A stretch of 64,000 nt of DNA from DASQBT01 sp963746955 (GTDB lineage: Bacteria; Pseudomonadota; Gammaproteobacteria; Burkholderiales; Thiobacillaceae). The stretch covers positions 124,001 through 188,000 of the forward strand of contig CAVVDR010000003.1 in assembly GCA_963746955.1 (NCBI GenBank), read 5' to 3'. Position numbers and translations under genes: made by a program. The notes beneath the pieces were generated by a model that was not told the DNA's origin, ran no database searches, and worked only from the letters and a program-made list of their open reading frames with translations. Of the stretch, positions 27,525 through 35,438 are shown in pieces. Position 1 is the stretch's first letter; each line of letters starts with the position of its first letter.

Positions 27525-27961
27525 GGTTCGTAGAGCGGGCGATTCCAAATGAAGTCGAAAATTTCCCAGGCCTGTTCACCCGGGACCCTGGACCGCAAAG
27601 ACTGGATGAACGGCGGATAATGTATATCGTAGAGCATCGCGCCGGGGCGGTCGATGATCAGGCGCGGACGTTTGAGCATGATGGCGCGGGCAAGCTGGGT
27701 TATGAATTTTTCCGCCGGGCTCATGTCGGATTCGCGCTTGGGCGCCAGTTTGGCAAACCCGAGCAGGCTCAACAGGGCGACCGCCTCCTGCGCGGCCTTG
27801 CGGGCGGTCAGGTCTTTCTGGTAAAGCGGGATCAGCGCAACGTTGTCCTGGGCGGACAGGTTGACCCGCAGGGGAAAGTCCAGCGATACCATGGCAACCT
27901 GGCCTTCAGCCAGTTCCTGGCGCGCGGTGTGCAGCGCCTCCCGGTCAGGAAAGGTGATCAA
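27521..27961 (-). CDS. Degenerate ABC ATPase-like protein lacking Walker A
   Basis: A 146-residue protein whose gene occupies the place of the MlaF-type ATPase. The visible order is a Q-loop-side segment (NLSAQDNVALIPLY), a signature-like segment DMSPAEKFITQLARAI where LSGGQ would stand, and a Walker B-like LIIDRPGAMLYD in which the catalytic glutamate is missing. The N-terminal P-loop half is absent. TTG 27961, overlapping the permease stop, is the likely start; there is no ATG nearby. It probably cannot hydrolyse ATP. Pseudogene or structural subunit are both possible. Confidence 0.65.
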   Translation of the reverse strand: MITFPDREALHTARQELAEGQVAMVSLDFPLRVNLSAQDNVALIPLYQKDLTARKAAQEAVALLSLLGFAKLAPKRESDMSPAEKFITQLARAIMLKRPRLIIDRPGAMLYDIHYPPFIQSLRSRVPGEQAWEIFDFIWNRPLYEP

Positions 27962-28743
27962 ATGTATTTGAGCGCTAATGAGATCACCTCGATGAGCACC
28001 AGGGCAAAGAAGACCCGCATCATGCCTTTCAGGACCGACACGGGAACCATGAACATTTTCTTCGGAGTTTCCAGGCCGGCGCTGATGGGCACCGAGGTCA
28101 CCACCAGGCCGAACAGCGCGCACTTCACCACCAGGCCCAGCATGATCGTGTAGCTGAACACATTGGCAATGGTCGTGGAAAAATATCCCAGGCCCGCCGT
28201 GCTGGCGCCATAAAGCAGAAAATAGGCGATGAACATGCTCAGGATTCCAGCCAGCAGAGACATGCCGATCACGGACAGAATCCCGCCGATCACGCGCGGG
28301 AGAAACTCAAACTCGAGCGGGGGAACCCGGCAATGCTCCAGTGCGTCCAATTCGTTGTTAACTTTCATCAGGGCCACTTCCGTATTGATCGCACTGCCGG
28401 ACCGAAGGGCGACAAACAGCGCGGTGAGAAAGGGCAGCAGTTCCAGCACCAGCAGGCGCACAATCATTTCCGCGGCCAGATCGAACAGCCCCAGACTGCG
28501 CGCCGTGTTGAGCGTAATGGTCGTCAGGACCCAGGAGATGATGAGCGTAAAGGGCAAATAAACATAAAGGGTCTGGACAGCGGTAAAGTAAACCTGTTTG
28601 ATTACGGTGTCGTAGGTGGCCCGGTTCCAGGTCGGCGGCGAGAGCAGGGCGCCCAGAACGTCGACCCAGAACGCCCCGATATGCAAAAGGGTCAATGTCC
28701 ACTGGCTGAATTTCAGACCGAGGGATTCAATGAATGCCAGCAC
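27958..28743 (-). CDS. MlaE-type ABC permease
   Basis: A 261-residue inner-membrane permease of the MlaE family with five or six membrane segments. The conserved block FVALRSGSAINTEVALMKVNNELDAL (residues about 107-132) and DALEHC are typical of the coupling region that meets the ATPase. It is the first gene of the operon: permease, ATPase-like, MCE protein, lipoprotein, all with stop/start overlaps. Confidence 0.88.
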   Translation of the reverse strand: MLAFIESLGLKFSQWTLTLLHIGAFWVDVLGALLSPPTWNRATYDTVIKQVYFTAVQTLYVYLPFTLIISWVLTTITLNTARSLGLFDLAAEMIVRLLVLELLPFLTALFVALRSGSAINTEVALMKVNNELDALEHCRVPPLEFEFLPRVIGGILSVIGMSLLAGILSMFIAYFLLYGASTAGLGYFSTTIANVFSYTIMLGLVVKCALFGLVVTSVPISAGLETPKKMFMVPVSVLKGMMRVFFALVLIEVISLALKYI

Positions 28744-28802
28744 AGACAGCCCTGCGTTATGACGATGCGGATATTATGCCCCGAGTTTTGAGGAGACCAG
28801 CG

Positions 28803-29330
28803 ATGAAGCGAAGGTTTGTCAGATTTTTCATTTTGTTGACGGCGGTCGTGTCCGGCTCTGTCCTGGCGGCAAGTCCCGGTTCGCTGATCCGGAACGAAAC
28901 GATCAGGAGCCAGCCCAGTTCGAGCGCGGCATCGCTGGGCAGCGTCGCCAAGGGTACCGCGGTGGAAATCACCGGCAGGCAGGGCGGCTGGGTGCAGGTG
29001 CAAAGCGGCAGGACTCGCGGCTGGGTGAGGTTGTTGAGCGTCAGGGCCGGCAGCGGCGGAGCGGCAGGCGCCGGTCTGGGGGATGTGGTGGGAATTGCGA
29101 CCAACAAGTCTGACCCATCCCGCGTGGTTGCGGTGGCGGGCGTGCGCGGCCTGTCGGAGGAAGACCTCAAGAAGGCGGCGTTCAATCCCACCGAACTCGC
29201 CAAACTGGAGTCGCTTGGCGTGACCACGGCGCAGGCCAATGCGTTCGCCGCGAAGTCTGGACTCAAGACCGTCAGCGTGGCGGAATTGCCCAAGCCGCAG
29301 AACGAGAACAGCAATGGAGGGATGAACTGA
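28803..29330 (+). CDS. Exported bacterial SH3 domain protein
   Basis: A 175-residue protein with a signal peptide (FFILLTAVVSGSVLAA) and one SH3b domain (residues about 28-82, RSQPSSSAASLGSVAKGTAVEI and GGWVQVQSGRTRGWV). SH3b domains usually bind peptidoglycan or peptides. The C-terminal half is helical and unrecognised. TGA overlaps the next ATG (TGATG), coupling it to an M48 protease, so a shared role in envelope maintenance is likely. Confidence 0.82.
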   Translation: MKRRFVRFFILLTAVVSGSVLAASPGSLIRNETIRSQPSSSAASLGSVAKGTAVEITGRQGGWVQVQSGRTRGWVRLLSVRAGSGGAAGAGLGDVVGIATNKSDPSRVVAVAGVRGLSEEDLKKAAFNPTELAKLESLGVTTAQANAFAAKSGLKTVSVAELPKPQNENSNGGMN

Positions 29331-30211
29331 TGAAACGTTTTGCCCTGACACTTGCGCTGGCGGCTCTTGCTTCCACGCCTGCTCATGCCTTCAAACTGAA
29401 GGATCTGTTCAACCAGCCATCGAACGGTCAGAGTCAGAGCCAGACCCAGCCCCAGGCCGGAACCACCAAGAATCAGCCCGATTATCTTGGCCTGACCAAT
29501 ACCCTGTTCGGCAAGACTTCCACCCAGGAGGAAATCCGCATTGGCCGGCAGATTGCAGGCAACCTGCTCGGCGCCATGCCCTTGGTCAAGGATGATGAAT
29601 TGCAGCGTTATGTAAATGTAGTCGGGCGCTGGGTGGCGGAGCAGTCCGGCCGCAACGACATCCGCTGGTATTTTGGTGTGCTCGACAGCGACGACATCAA
29701 CGCCTTCGCCGCGCCAGGAGGTTATGTATTTGTCACCAAGGGCCTGTATCGGCGGCTCAGCAACGAAGCTGAACTCGCGGGGGTGCTGGGCCACGAGATC
29801 GCCCACATCACCCACAAGGACCATCTAAGGCTGCTCAAGCAGACCACCTTGATCAGCACCTTGGGGCAGGCGGTCGGCGAGAATTTCAAGGGCAGCGATC
29901 AGGCGGTGCAGAACCTGATCGGCAATGGCGCCGAGATCATGGCCCGAGGCCTGGACAAGGACACTGAACTTTCGGCCGATCGCACCGGCGTAGTATTCGC
30001 CGCGCGCGCGGGCTACGATCCCTGGGGTCTGCCCACTGTGCTTCAGGACCTGACGGCGTTGCCACCCGGCGACCAGCGAATGAGCTTGCTGTACAAGACC
30101 CATCCCGCCGCAGCCGACAGGCTGGCCGCACTGGGTGACGCGATAGGCTCGCGCTTCGACAATCTCACCGGCGGCAAGGACTTCAAAGACCGCTTCTACC
30201 GCATCAAGTGA
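29330..30211 (+). CDS. M48 family periplasmic metalloprotease
   Basis: A 293-residue exported zinc protease. It has a signal peptide (to AHA, about residue 20), a glutamine-rich linker (about 31-45) and the M48 domain with HEIAHITH (zinc site, about residues 149-156) and the third ligand in ELSADRTG (about 214-221). It resembles LoiP/BepA-type proteases that check outer-membrane proteins, without the TPR part of BepA. The end overlaps the cyclase GTG start (GTGA). Confidence 0.92.
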   Translation: MKRFALTLALAALASTPAHAFKLKDLFNQPSNGQSQSQTQPQAGTTKNQPDYLGLTNTLFGKTSTQEEIRIGRQIAGNLLGAMPLVKDDELQRYVNVVGRWVAEQSGRNDIRWYFGVLDSDDINAFAAPGGYVFVTKGLYRRLSNEAELAGVLGHEIAHITHKDHLRLLKQTTLISTLGQAVGENFKGSDQAVQNLIGNGAEIMARGLDKDTELSADRTGVVFAARAGYDPWGLPTVLQDLTALPPGDQRMSLLYKTHPAAADRLAALGDAIGSRFDNLTGGKDFKDRFYRIK

Positions 30212-32421
30212 AGCGGCCCCAAAAACTGCCCTTGGGGCAGTGGGCGCTGTCGGCGGCGCTCATCGCGTTGCTCGCCCTGCAGGCGGCAGGCGCGGTGAGC
30301 CTGCCTTACCTGGACAAGCTGGAGGCGGCCCTCTATGACACGTGGTTGCGGGCGACCGCGCTCGGGGGGGTGGACGACCGCATCGCCATTCTCGACATCG
30401 ATGAAAAAAGCCTGAAGGAGGTCGGCCGCTGGCCGTGGGGGCGGGACAAGATGGCGGCCCTGACCGACCGGCTGTTCAATGAATATGGCGTGGCCGGCGT
30501 GGGTTTTGACGTGGTGTTTGCCGAACCGGATATCAGTTCCGGGATTGCCTCGCTGGACAAACTGGCGAAGGGCGCGCTGGCAGGCGAAAGTGAATTTCAG
30601 GCAGCCTATAAGCGCTTGCGCCCCGAACTCGATCACGACGGTCAGTTCGCGGAAAGCCTGAAAGACAAGGCGGTATCGCTGGGCTATTATTTTGTTCCGC
30701 AGGGTATGCAAGCGCAGACTACCGGCGCATTGCCTCCGCCCGATTTCAGTGACGTGCGCAAATTGCCTTACGTCCCTGACCAGACGGCCGGATATGGCGC
30801 AAATCTGGCCCAGTTTCAGCAGGCCGCGCCTGCGGCGGGTTATTTCAACAGCTTTCCCGATCCGGATGGCACCGCGAGGCGCTGGTCACTGACCCAGCAA
30901 TATCACGGCGCGGGCTATGGCGCACTGAGCGTTGAAACGCTGCGCACGGCCCTGGGCGGCGATCCTCTGACTACAGGCGAGGACAAGGTTTCGATTCTGG
31001 GCATTTCCTATCGTCAGCCCTGGCTGGAGGTCGGCGGACTCAAGGTGCCGGTGGATGCCAGCGGCAAGATCTTAATTCCCTATCGGAAGGGCGCACCGTT
31101 CCCTTATATCTCGGCCGCCGACGTCCTGGCCGGACACGCCAAGGCCGCGCAACTGGAGAACCGCATCGTGCTGGTTGGCTCCACCGCCCCCGGTTTGGCA
31201 GACCTGCGGGTTACGCCGTTCTACTCGATCTATCCCGGCGTCGCAATCCACGCCCATCTCATGGCTGGCATGCTGGACGGCACCACCCGGGTCACGCCGC
31301 CATGGGCTGGAGCGGTTGAACTTGCGGCGGTCATCGGTCTGGGGATTGTGATGGTGGCGGGCCTCGCGCTGTTCGGCCCCCTGGGTGACCTGCTGCTGGC
31401 CTTGGCCTTGGGTGCCGGGCTACTGGGGGCCTACGGCTGGGCATGGAAACACCACTGGGTGCTACCCCTGGCCACGCCTCTGGTGGCCGTGCTCGCGCTC
31501 TTCATTTTGAATACCGCCTACGGCTATTTCCTTGAGGCGCGCTCCAAACGCCAGATCACCAAGCTGTTCGGCCAGTATGTGCCGCCGGAACTGGCGGACA
31601 CGATGAGCCGGGATCCCACCCACTACAGCATGGAAGGCCAGTCGCGCGAGATGACCGTGCTGTTTTCGGACATCCGCGGCTTCACCAATTTTTCCGAAAG
31701 CCTGCCACCCACCGAACTGGCGGAAGTGCTTAACGCCTACCTGTCGCGCATGACCGCCATTGTGCAGGAGCATCGCGGCACTATCGACAAGTACATCGGC
31801 GACGCAGTCATGGCATTCTGGAACGCGCCGGTGGACATGCCTAACCATGCCGAATCCGCGGTGCAGGCGGGGCTCGACATGCAGGCCGCATTGGCCGATC
31901 TGAACAAGGAATTCGCCGCGCGCGGCTGGCCGGCGGTCAAGATTGGCGTGGGCGTGAATACCGGCCGGATGAGCGTGGGCAACATGGGCTCCGAATTTCG
32001 TCTGTCTTACACCGTGATGGGCGATGCGGTGAACCTCGGCTCGCGCCTGGAGAGCATCACCAAGCAATACGGCGTCGGCATCCTGGCGACCGAAACCACG
32101 GTTGCGGCCGACACCGGACATGAGTTCATGAAAGTCGACGTGGTGCGGGTCAAGGGCAAGGAAACGCCGGTCGCCATCTACCAGCCCCTGGGGCGCAAGG
32201 GCGAACTGGGCGAAGATGCGAAGAAGATGGCGCAGTTATTCGAGACGGCGTTCGGCCTTTATCAGAGGCAGGACTGGCAGGGCGCAGAAACCCTGCTGCA
32301 GGAACTGGCCGCGATTGCGCCCTGCGGCCTGTGTGAAACCTATCTGGCCCGCATCGCCCACTTCCGCGAACATCCTCCCGCGCCGGACTGGGACGGAGTA
32401 TTCGTCTATACCACCAAGTAG
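30208..32421 (+). CDS. CHASE2-domain class III adenylate/guanylate cyclase
   Basis: A 737-residue membrane sensor. It has an N-terminal membrane helix (about 13-32), an extracytoplasmic CHASE2 sensor domain (about 38-360), three membrane helices (about 365-440) and a class III cyclase domain (about 480-655) with FSDIRGFT and GDAVMAFW supplying the metal-binding aspartates and YTVMGDAVNLGSRLE at the substrate site. It probably makes cAMP; guanylate cyclase cannot be ruled out. GTG start overlaps the protease stop. The phosphodiesterase-like gene follows by about 100 bases. Confidence 0.93.
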   Translation: MKRPQKLPLGQWALSAALIALLALQAAGAVSLPYLDKLEAALYDTWLRATALGGVDDRIAILDIDEKSLKEVGRWPWGRDKMAALTDRLFNEYGVAGVGFDVVFAEPDISSGIASLDKLAKGALAGESEFQAAYKRLRPELDHDGQFAESLKDKAVSLGYYFVPQGMQAQTTGALPPPDFSDVRKLPYVPDQTAGYGANLAQFQQAAPAAGYFNSFPDPDGTARRWSLTQQYHGAGYGALSVETLRTALGGDPLTTGEDKVSILGISYRQPWLEVGGLKVPVDASGKILIPYRKGAPFPYISAADVLAGHAKAAQLENRIVLVGSTAPGLADLRVTPFYSIYPGVAIHAHLMAGMLDGTTRVTPPWAGAVELAAVIGLGIVMVAGLALFGPLGDLLLALALGAGLLGAYGWAWKHHWVLPLATPLVAVLALFILNTAYGYFLEARSKRQITKLFGQYVPPELADTMSRDPTHYSMEGQSREMTVLFSDIRGFTNFSESLPPTELAEVLNAYLSRMTAIVQEHRGTIDKYIGDAVMAFWNAPVDMPNHAESAVQAGLDMQAALADLNKEFAARGWPAVKIGVGVNTGRMSVGNMGSEFRLSYTVMGDAVNLGSRLESITKQYGVGILATETTVAADTGHEFMKVDVVRVKGKETPVAIYQPLGRKGELGEDAKKMAQLFETAFGLYQRQDWQGAETLLQELAAIAPCGLCETYLARIAHFREHPPAPDWDGVFVYTTK

Positions 32422-32525
32422 GGTGCGGCTGATGCAGGATAGAATCTTACAAAGAGGACGGTAGGACAGGAGAAAGCAAACCTCTTGTTCTCATGTCTTC
32501 CTTAGTTCAAGAACTTGGGACGCCG

Positions 32526-33290
32526 ATGAAACTGACTGTACTTGGCTGTAGCGGTGGAATCGGCAGCGGCCGGCAGACCACATGCTTTGAAATTGACGAT
32601 GACACGCTGCTCGATGCCGGCACCGGCCTCGCGACCCTGACGCTGGAGCAGCTTGCCTGCATCGATCAGGTCTTCCTCACCCACAGCCACCTGGACCATG
32701 TGCTGGGCCTGCCACTGCTGCTCGATGGGGTGGGCGAACGGCGGCAGGCGCCGGTAACGGTGTATGCGCTGCCAGAGGTGCTGGCCATCCTCGATCAGCA
32801 CTTGTTCAACTGGAAGCTGTGGCCGGATTTCCGCGACATTCCCTCGCCCGATAATCCCTGGCTGCGCTTTCATCCCGTGCCCCTGGGTTCCACCATCCGC
32901 CTGGGGCAGCGCGAATTCACCGCGCTGCCGGCGGACCACGTGGTGCCCGCCTGCGCCTGGCACATCAGCGGCACGGGCGGTTCGCTGGTATTTACCGGCG
33001 ACACAACCAGCTACGAAGCCCTGATCCTGGCCCTCAACCAAATCTCTGATCTGCAGCACCTGATCATCGAAACGTCCTTCGAGACTGCGCGACGCGACCT
33101 TGCCATTGTTTCCAAGCACCACTGGCCCGAATCGCTGGCCCGCGATCTGGCAAGGCTCAGCGCGCAGCCCCAGGTGTGGATTACGCACCTCAAGCCAGGC
33201 AACGAAGCGGCCATCATGGCTGAGCTCCGGCACGCGGTGCCAGACAGGAAGTTACAGGCCCTGCAGCAGCAGCAGGTGATCGATTGGTGA
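32526..33290 (+). CDS. Metallo-beta-lactamase-fold protein, class II cyclic-nucleotide phosphodiesterase-like
   Basis: A 254-residue metal-dependent hydrolase. The metal site THSHLDHVLGLPLLL (about residues 54-68) matches the class II 3',5'-cAMP phosphodiesterase signature HxHLDH, and GSLVFTGDTTSYE and IIETSFETARRD supply the other expected segments. ATG 32526 (MKLTVLGCSGG) is the family start; an in-frame ATG at 32493 would add 11 residues. Placed behind a cyclase gene, it likely breaks down the same messenger. tRNase Z-like activity is an alternative. Confidence 0.82.
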   Translation: MKLTVLGCSGGIGSGRQTTCFEIDDDTLLDAGTGLATLTLEQLACIDQVFLTHSHLDHVLGLPLLLDGVGERRQAPVTVYALPEVLAILDQHLFNWKLWPDFRDIPSPDNPWLRFHPVPLGSTIRLGQREFTALPADHVVPACAWHISGTGGSLVFTGDTTSYEALILALNQISDLQHLIIETSFETARRDLAIVSKHHWPESLARDLARLSAQPQVWITHLKPGNEAAIMAELRHAVPDRKLQALQQQQVIDW

Positions 33291-33913
33291 TTCCCGATGC
33301 GCTGCTGCTGCTGACCGGCGGCTGTCCCCATTGCCCGGCAGTGCTTCAGAGCCTTACCGGCCTGCTGAAGGAAGGCGTCATCGGCCGGCTGCAAGTGATC
33401 AACGTCGCCGTACATACCGAGGCGGCGGAACAAAGGGGAGTGCAGTCGGTTCCCTGGACAAGAATCGGCCCCTACGAATTCCAGGGCCTTATCTCGCCTG
33501 CGGAACTCAAGCGCTACGCCCAGGGCGTCGACGATGAAACCGTCTTCGATGCTTACGTGCTCGACCTGCTCAAGACCGGCAAGCGCGCGCGCTTCGAAGC
33601 GCTGGTGAAGCAGGAACCGCAACGCATCCATGCGCTCGCCCGGCTCATGACCAATCCGGAAACCAGCATGGCCATCCGCTTGGGTATAGGTGCGGTGCTG
33701 GAAGAGTTACAGGGAACCGGCCTGAGTGAGCCGCTGATTCCGGAACTCGGCGCCTTGCTCGATTCAGACGATGCCCTGCTGCGCGCCGACGCCTGCCACT
33801 TTCTTACCCTGATCGGGGGCGAGGAGGTGAGGCCGTTCATGCAGGCTTGCTTGAATCATGCTGATGCTGAAATCCGGGAGATGGCGCAGGAGTGGTTGGG
33901 TGCGGAGAGGTAG
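33287..33913 (+). CDS. Thioredoxin-fold and HEAT-repeat protein
   Basis: A 208-residue cytoplasmic protein. The first 80 residues have a thioredoxin-like fold with a CPHC redox motif (residues 13-16) and the cis-proline segment SVPWTRIG. The rest (about 95-208) is helical with HEAT-like repeats (LGALLDSDDALLRADACHFL). The GTG start overlaps the phosphodiesterase stop (GTGA), so both are coupled. The redox partner is unknown; related fusions are often paired with metallo-beta-lactamase-fold proteins. Confidence 0.72.
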   Translation: MIPDALLLLTGGCPHCPAVLQSLTGLLKEGVIGRLQVINVAVHTEAAEQRGVQSVPWTRIGPYEFQGLISPAELKRYAQGVDDETVFDAYVLDLLKTGKRARFEALVKQEPQRIHALARLMTNPETSMAIRLGIGAVLEELQGTGLSEPLIPELGALLDSDDALLRADACHFLTLIGGEEVRPFMQACLNHADAEIREMAQEWLGAER

Positions 33914-33930
33914 AAATCGCTGGCTTATCC

Positions 33931-33965
33931 GTCTTCGCGAGGAGTGAAACGATGAAGCGATCCAG
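33931..33965. repeat. REP-like dispersed repeat
   Basis: The sequence GTCTTCGCGAGGAGTGAAAC followed by GATGAAGCGATCC resembles the GAGCGAAGCGAAGCAATCC repeat seen in intergenic regions of many proteobacteria. Only one copy lies in this window, so the call rests on memory of the motif. Confidence 0.35.
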
Positions 33966-34105
33966 TCGCCTGTTCCGTTCGGCATATTGCGTTTCAATGC
34001 AGATGCTGGAATGCTTGAGACGAATTGTTCCGCTCGCTTGATCAAGTAGTCATGGCCATTTCATCGATGACATAGTCTTGCTTACACTTAGGATGCACTA
34101 ATCAA

Positions 34106-34198
34106 ACCTAACATGGTGATTGGTATGATTGTTACGGCACACTGGGCCAGAACGACGGATTGTAAGTCGTCATTTGGGCTGGACGCTTTACGTTAGGT
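34106..34198 (+). repeat. attC-like inverted-repeat structure
   Basis: A perfect 9-bp inverted repeat (AAACCTAAC at 34104-34112, GTTAGGTTT at 34192-34200) has ends that fit the integron core sites RYYYAAC and GTTRRRY. Inside is an imperfect hairpin with arms ACGAC and GTCGT (34152-34170). Length (93 bases) suits attC, and a gene starts six bases after it, as in gene cassettes. Against this, I cannot see clear inner L boxes, and no integrase or second attC is in the window. A miniature transposon end is the main alternative. Confidence 0.4.
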
Positions 34199-34205
34199 TT
34201 CGCAT

Positions 34206-35093
34206 ATGTCGCCTGCTGGACCACCCCTGCCATCGAAGTCAGCGGACTTCGTGCGGGCCGCAGCTGGGCTGGTGCCAAAGCTCACATTGACATCAACGGT
34301 AGCGATAGTCGGTGCCAAGGCACCTACTGTTCGCCAGATTGGAAGCGGGACGCTCATCGCGGTCGCAGACTGCCGGTTCGTGCTGACTGCTGCGCACGTA
34401 GTCCGCGAGGGCGCGCGTCACGGCTACACGCTTGGAGTCTCTGGAGGCAAGGACGCAAATTTCACTGCTTTGGACGGAACCTGGATGGTTTCGGGAGGAG
34501 CTAATCCCGACGCTGGGGACGACAAGCACGACGTCGCCCTTTATCAGCTGAGCGACCAGCAGGCCGCACGCCTAGGAAACGTCGAGTTCGTGCGAGTCGC
34601 GGACGCGTGCTTCGCGAGCGACCTCTCAACCGGCTATTTCGTAGTCACGGGATATCCAGGCATATGGTCAACGGTCCTCGATGGGTCCGAAGACACGATG
34701 AAGTCCAAGCTTCTTCAGTACGGCACCTATGCCCTCGCTGGTGCCACGGCCGCGCTAGATGGCTACGATCCAGGCAGGCACTTTCTACTCACAGCAAGCC
34801 CATCGGAGATCCTTGATCCACTTGGCGCACCGGCCACGTTCCGGACACGCCAGGGCTTCCCTGCCCAGATGCCGGCCGATCTTCGTGGAATCAGCGGCTG
34901 CAGCGTTTGGCTAATCGGGAATCTCACCAAGCCTGTCGAGAGTTGGGGTCGAGAGCCAGGCCGGATCGTTGGCATAGAGACGGGTGTGTTCGCGGAGCGA
35001 GGCGCAATCAAGGCTACACGTTGGAATGCTGTCACGACGCTGTTATACAACGCGTTCCCGCCCATAAGGCCGGCTATTGAGATGTGCGTCTAG
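34206..35093 (+). CDS. Trypsin-like serine protease
   Basis: A 295-residue protein with a chymotrypsin-fold triad: His64 in LTAAHVV, Asp109 in KHDVALYQ and Ser230 in RGISGCSVW. No signal peptide or membrane segment is visible, so it is probably cytoplasmic, unlike DegP-type proteases, and no PDZ domain follows. It stands alone in an accessory region behind an attC-like element. Codon and base use are somewhat less GC-biased than the neighbouring core genes, in keeping with acquisition. Phage defence is possible but unproven. Confidence 0.75.
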   Translation: MSPAGPPLPSKSADFVRAAAGLVPKLTLTSTVAIVGAKAPTVRQIGSGTLIAVADCRFVLTAAHVVREGARHGYTLGVSGGKDANFTALDGTWMVSGGANPDAGDDKHDVALYQLSDQQAARLGNVEFVRVADACFASDLSTGYFVVTGYPGIWSTVLDGSEDTMKSKLLQYGTYALAGATAALDGYDPGRHFLLTASPSEILDPLGAPATFRTRQGFPAQMPADLRGISGCSVWLIGNLTKPVESWGREPGRIVGIETGVFAERGAIKATRWNAVTTLLYNAFPPIRPAIEMCV

Positions 35094-35150
35094 GGGGAGC
35101 CGAGGGAATCAAAGGGGTCAGCGTCACTCCTCCTGTGCCAGCATGAACCC

Positions 35151-35425
35151 ATGCCCCGCCGCCGCCGCATCCAGCTTGATCGCGTCCCGCTGCACATCGT
35201 CCAGCGCGGCCACAATCGGAAGCTGTGCTTCTTTGGCGAAGAAGACTACCTGAGCTACCTCCATTGATTGGATGAGGCCTTGGCAGAAACCGAATGCGAG
35301 ATGTCCCTGGAGCGGCGCCACGTCCAATACATCAACCGCACCCATGGCCGCCCGGCACCCTGTGGGACAGCCGCTACAAATCCTCCCTGATTCAGGCCGA
35401 GACCCGGCTGGATCACCACCTCTAA
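35151..35425 (+). pseudogene. Remnant of REP-associated tyrosine (Y1) transposase, copy 1
   Basis: Codons from 35151 read IQLDRVPLHIVQRGHNR and FFGEEDYLSYLH, the start of the RAYT/Y1 family. A stop (TGA for the expected tryptophan) interrupts at 35262, a block is missing after ETECE, and RRHVQYINR continues into a shifted frame with GTLWDSRYKSSLIQAET, ending at 35425. At least three lesions make it dead. The leader GGGGTCAGCG at 35115-35124 recurs in part before copy 2. Confidence 0.8.
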
Positions 35426-35438
35426 AAGGAGACTCAAG

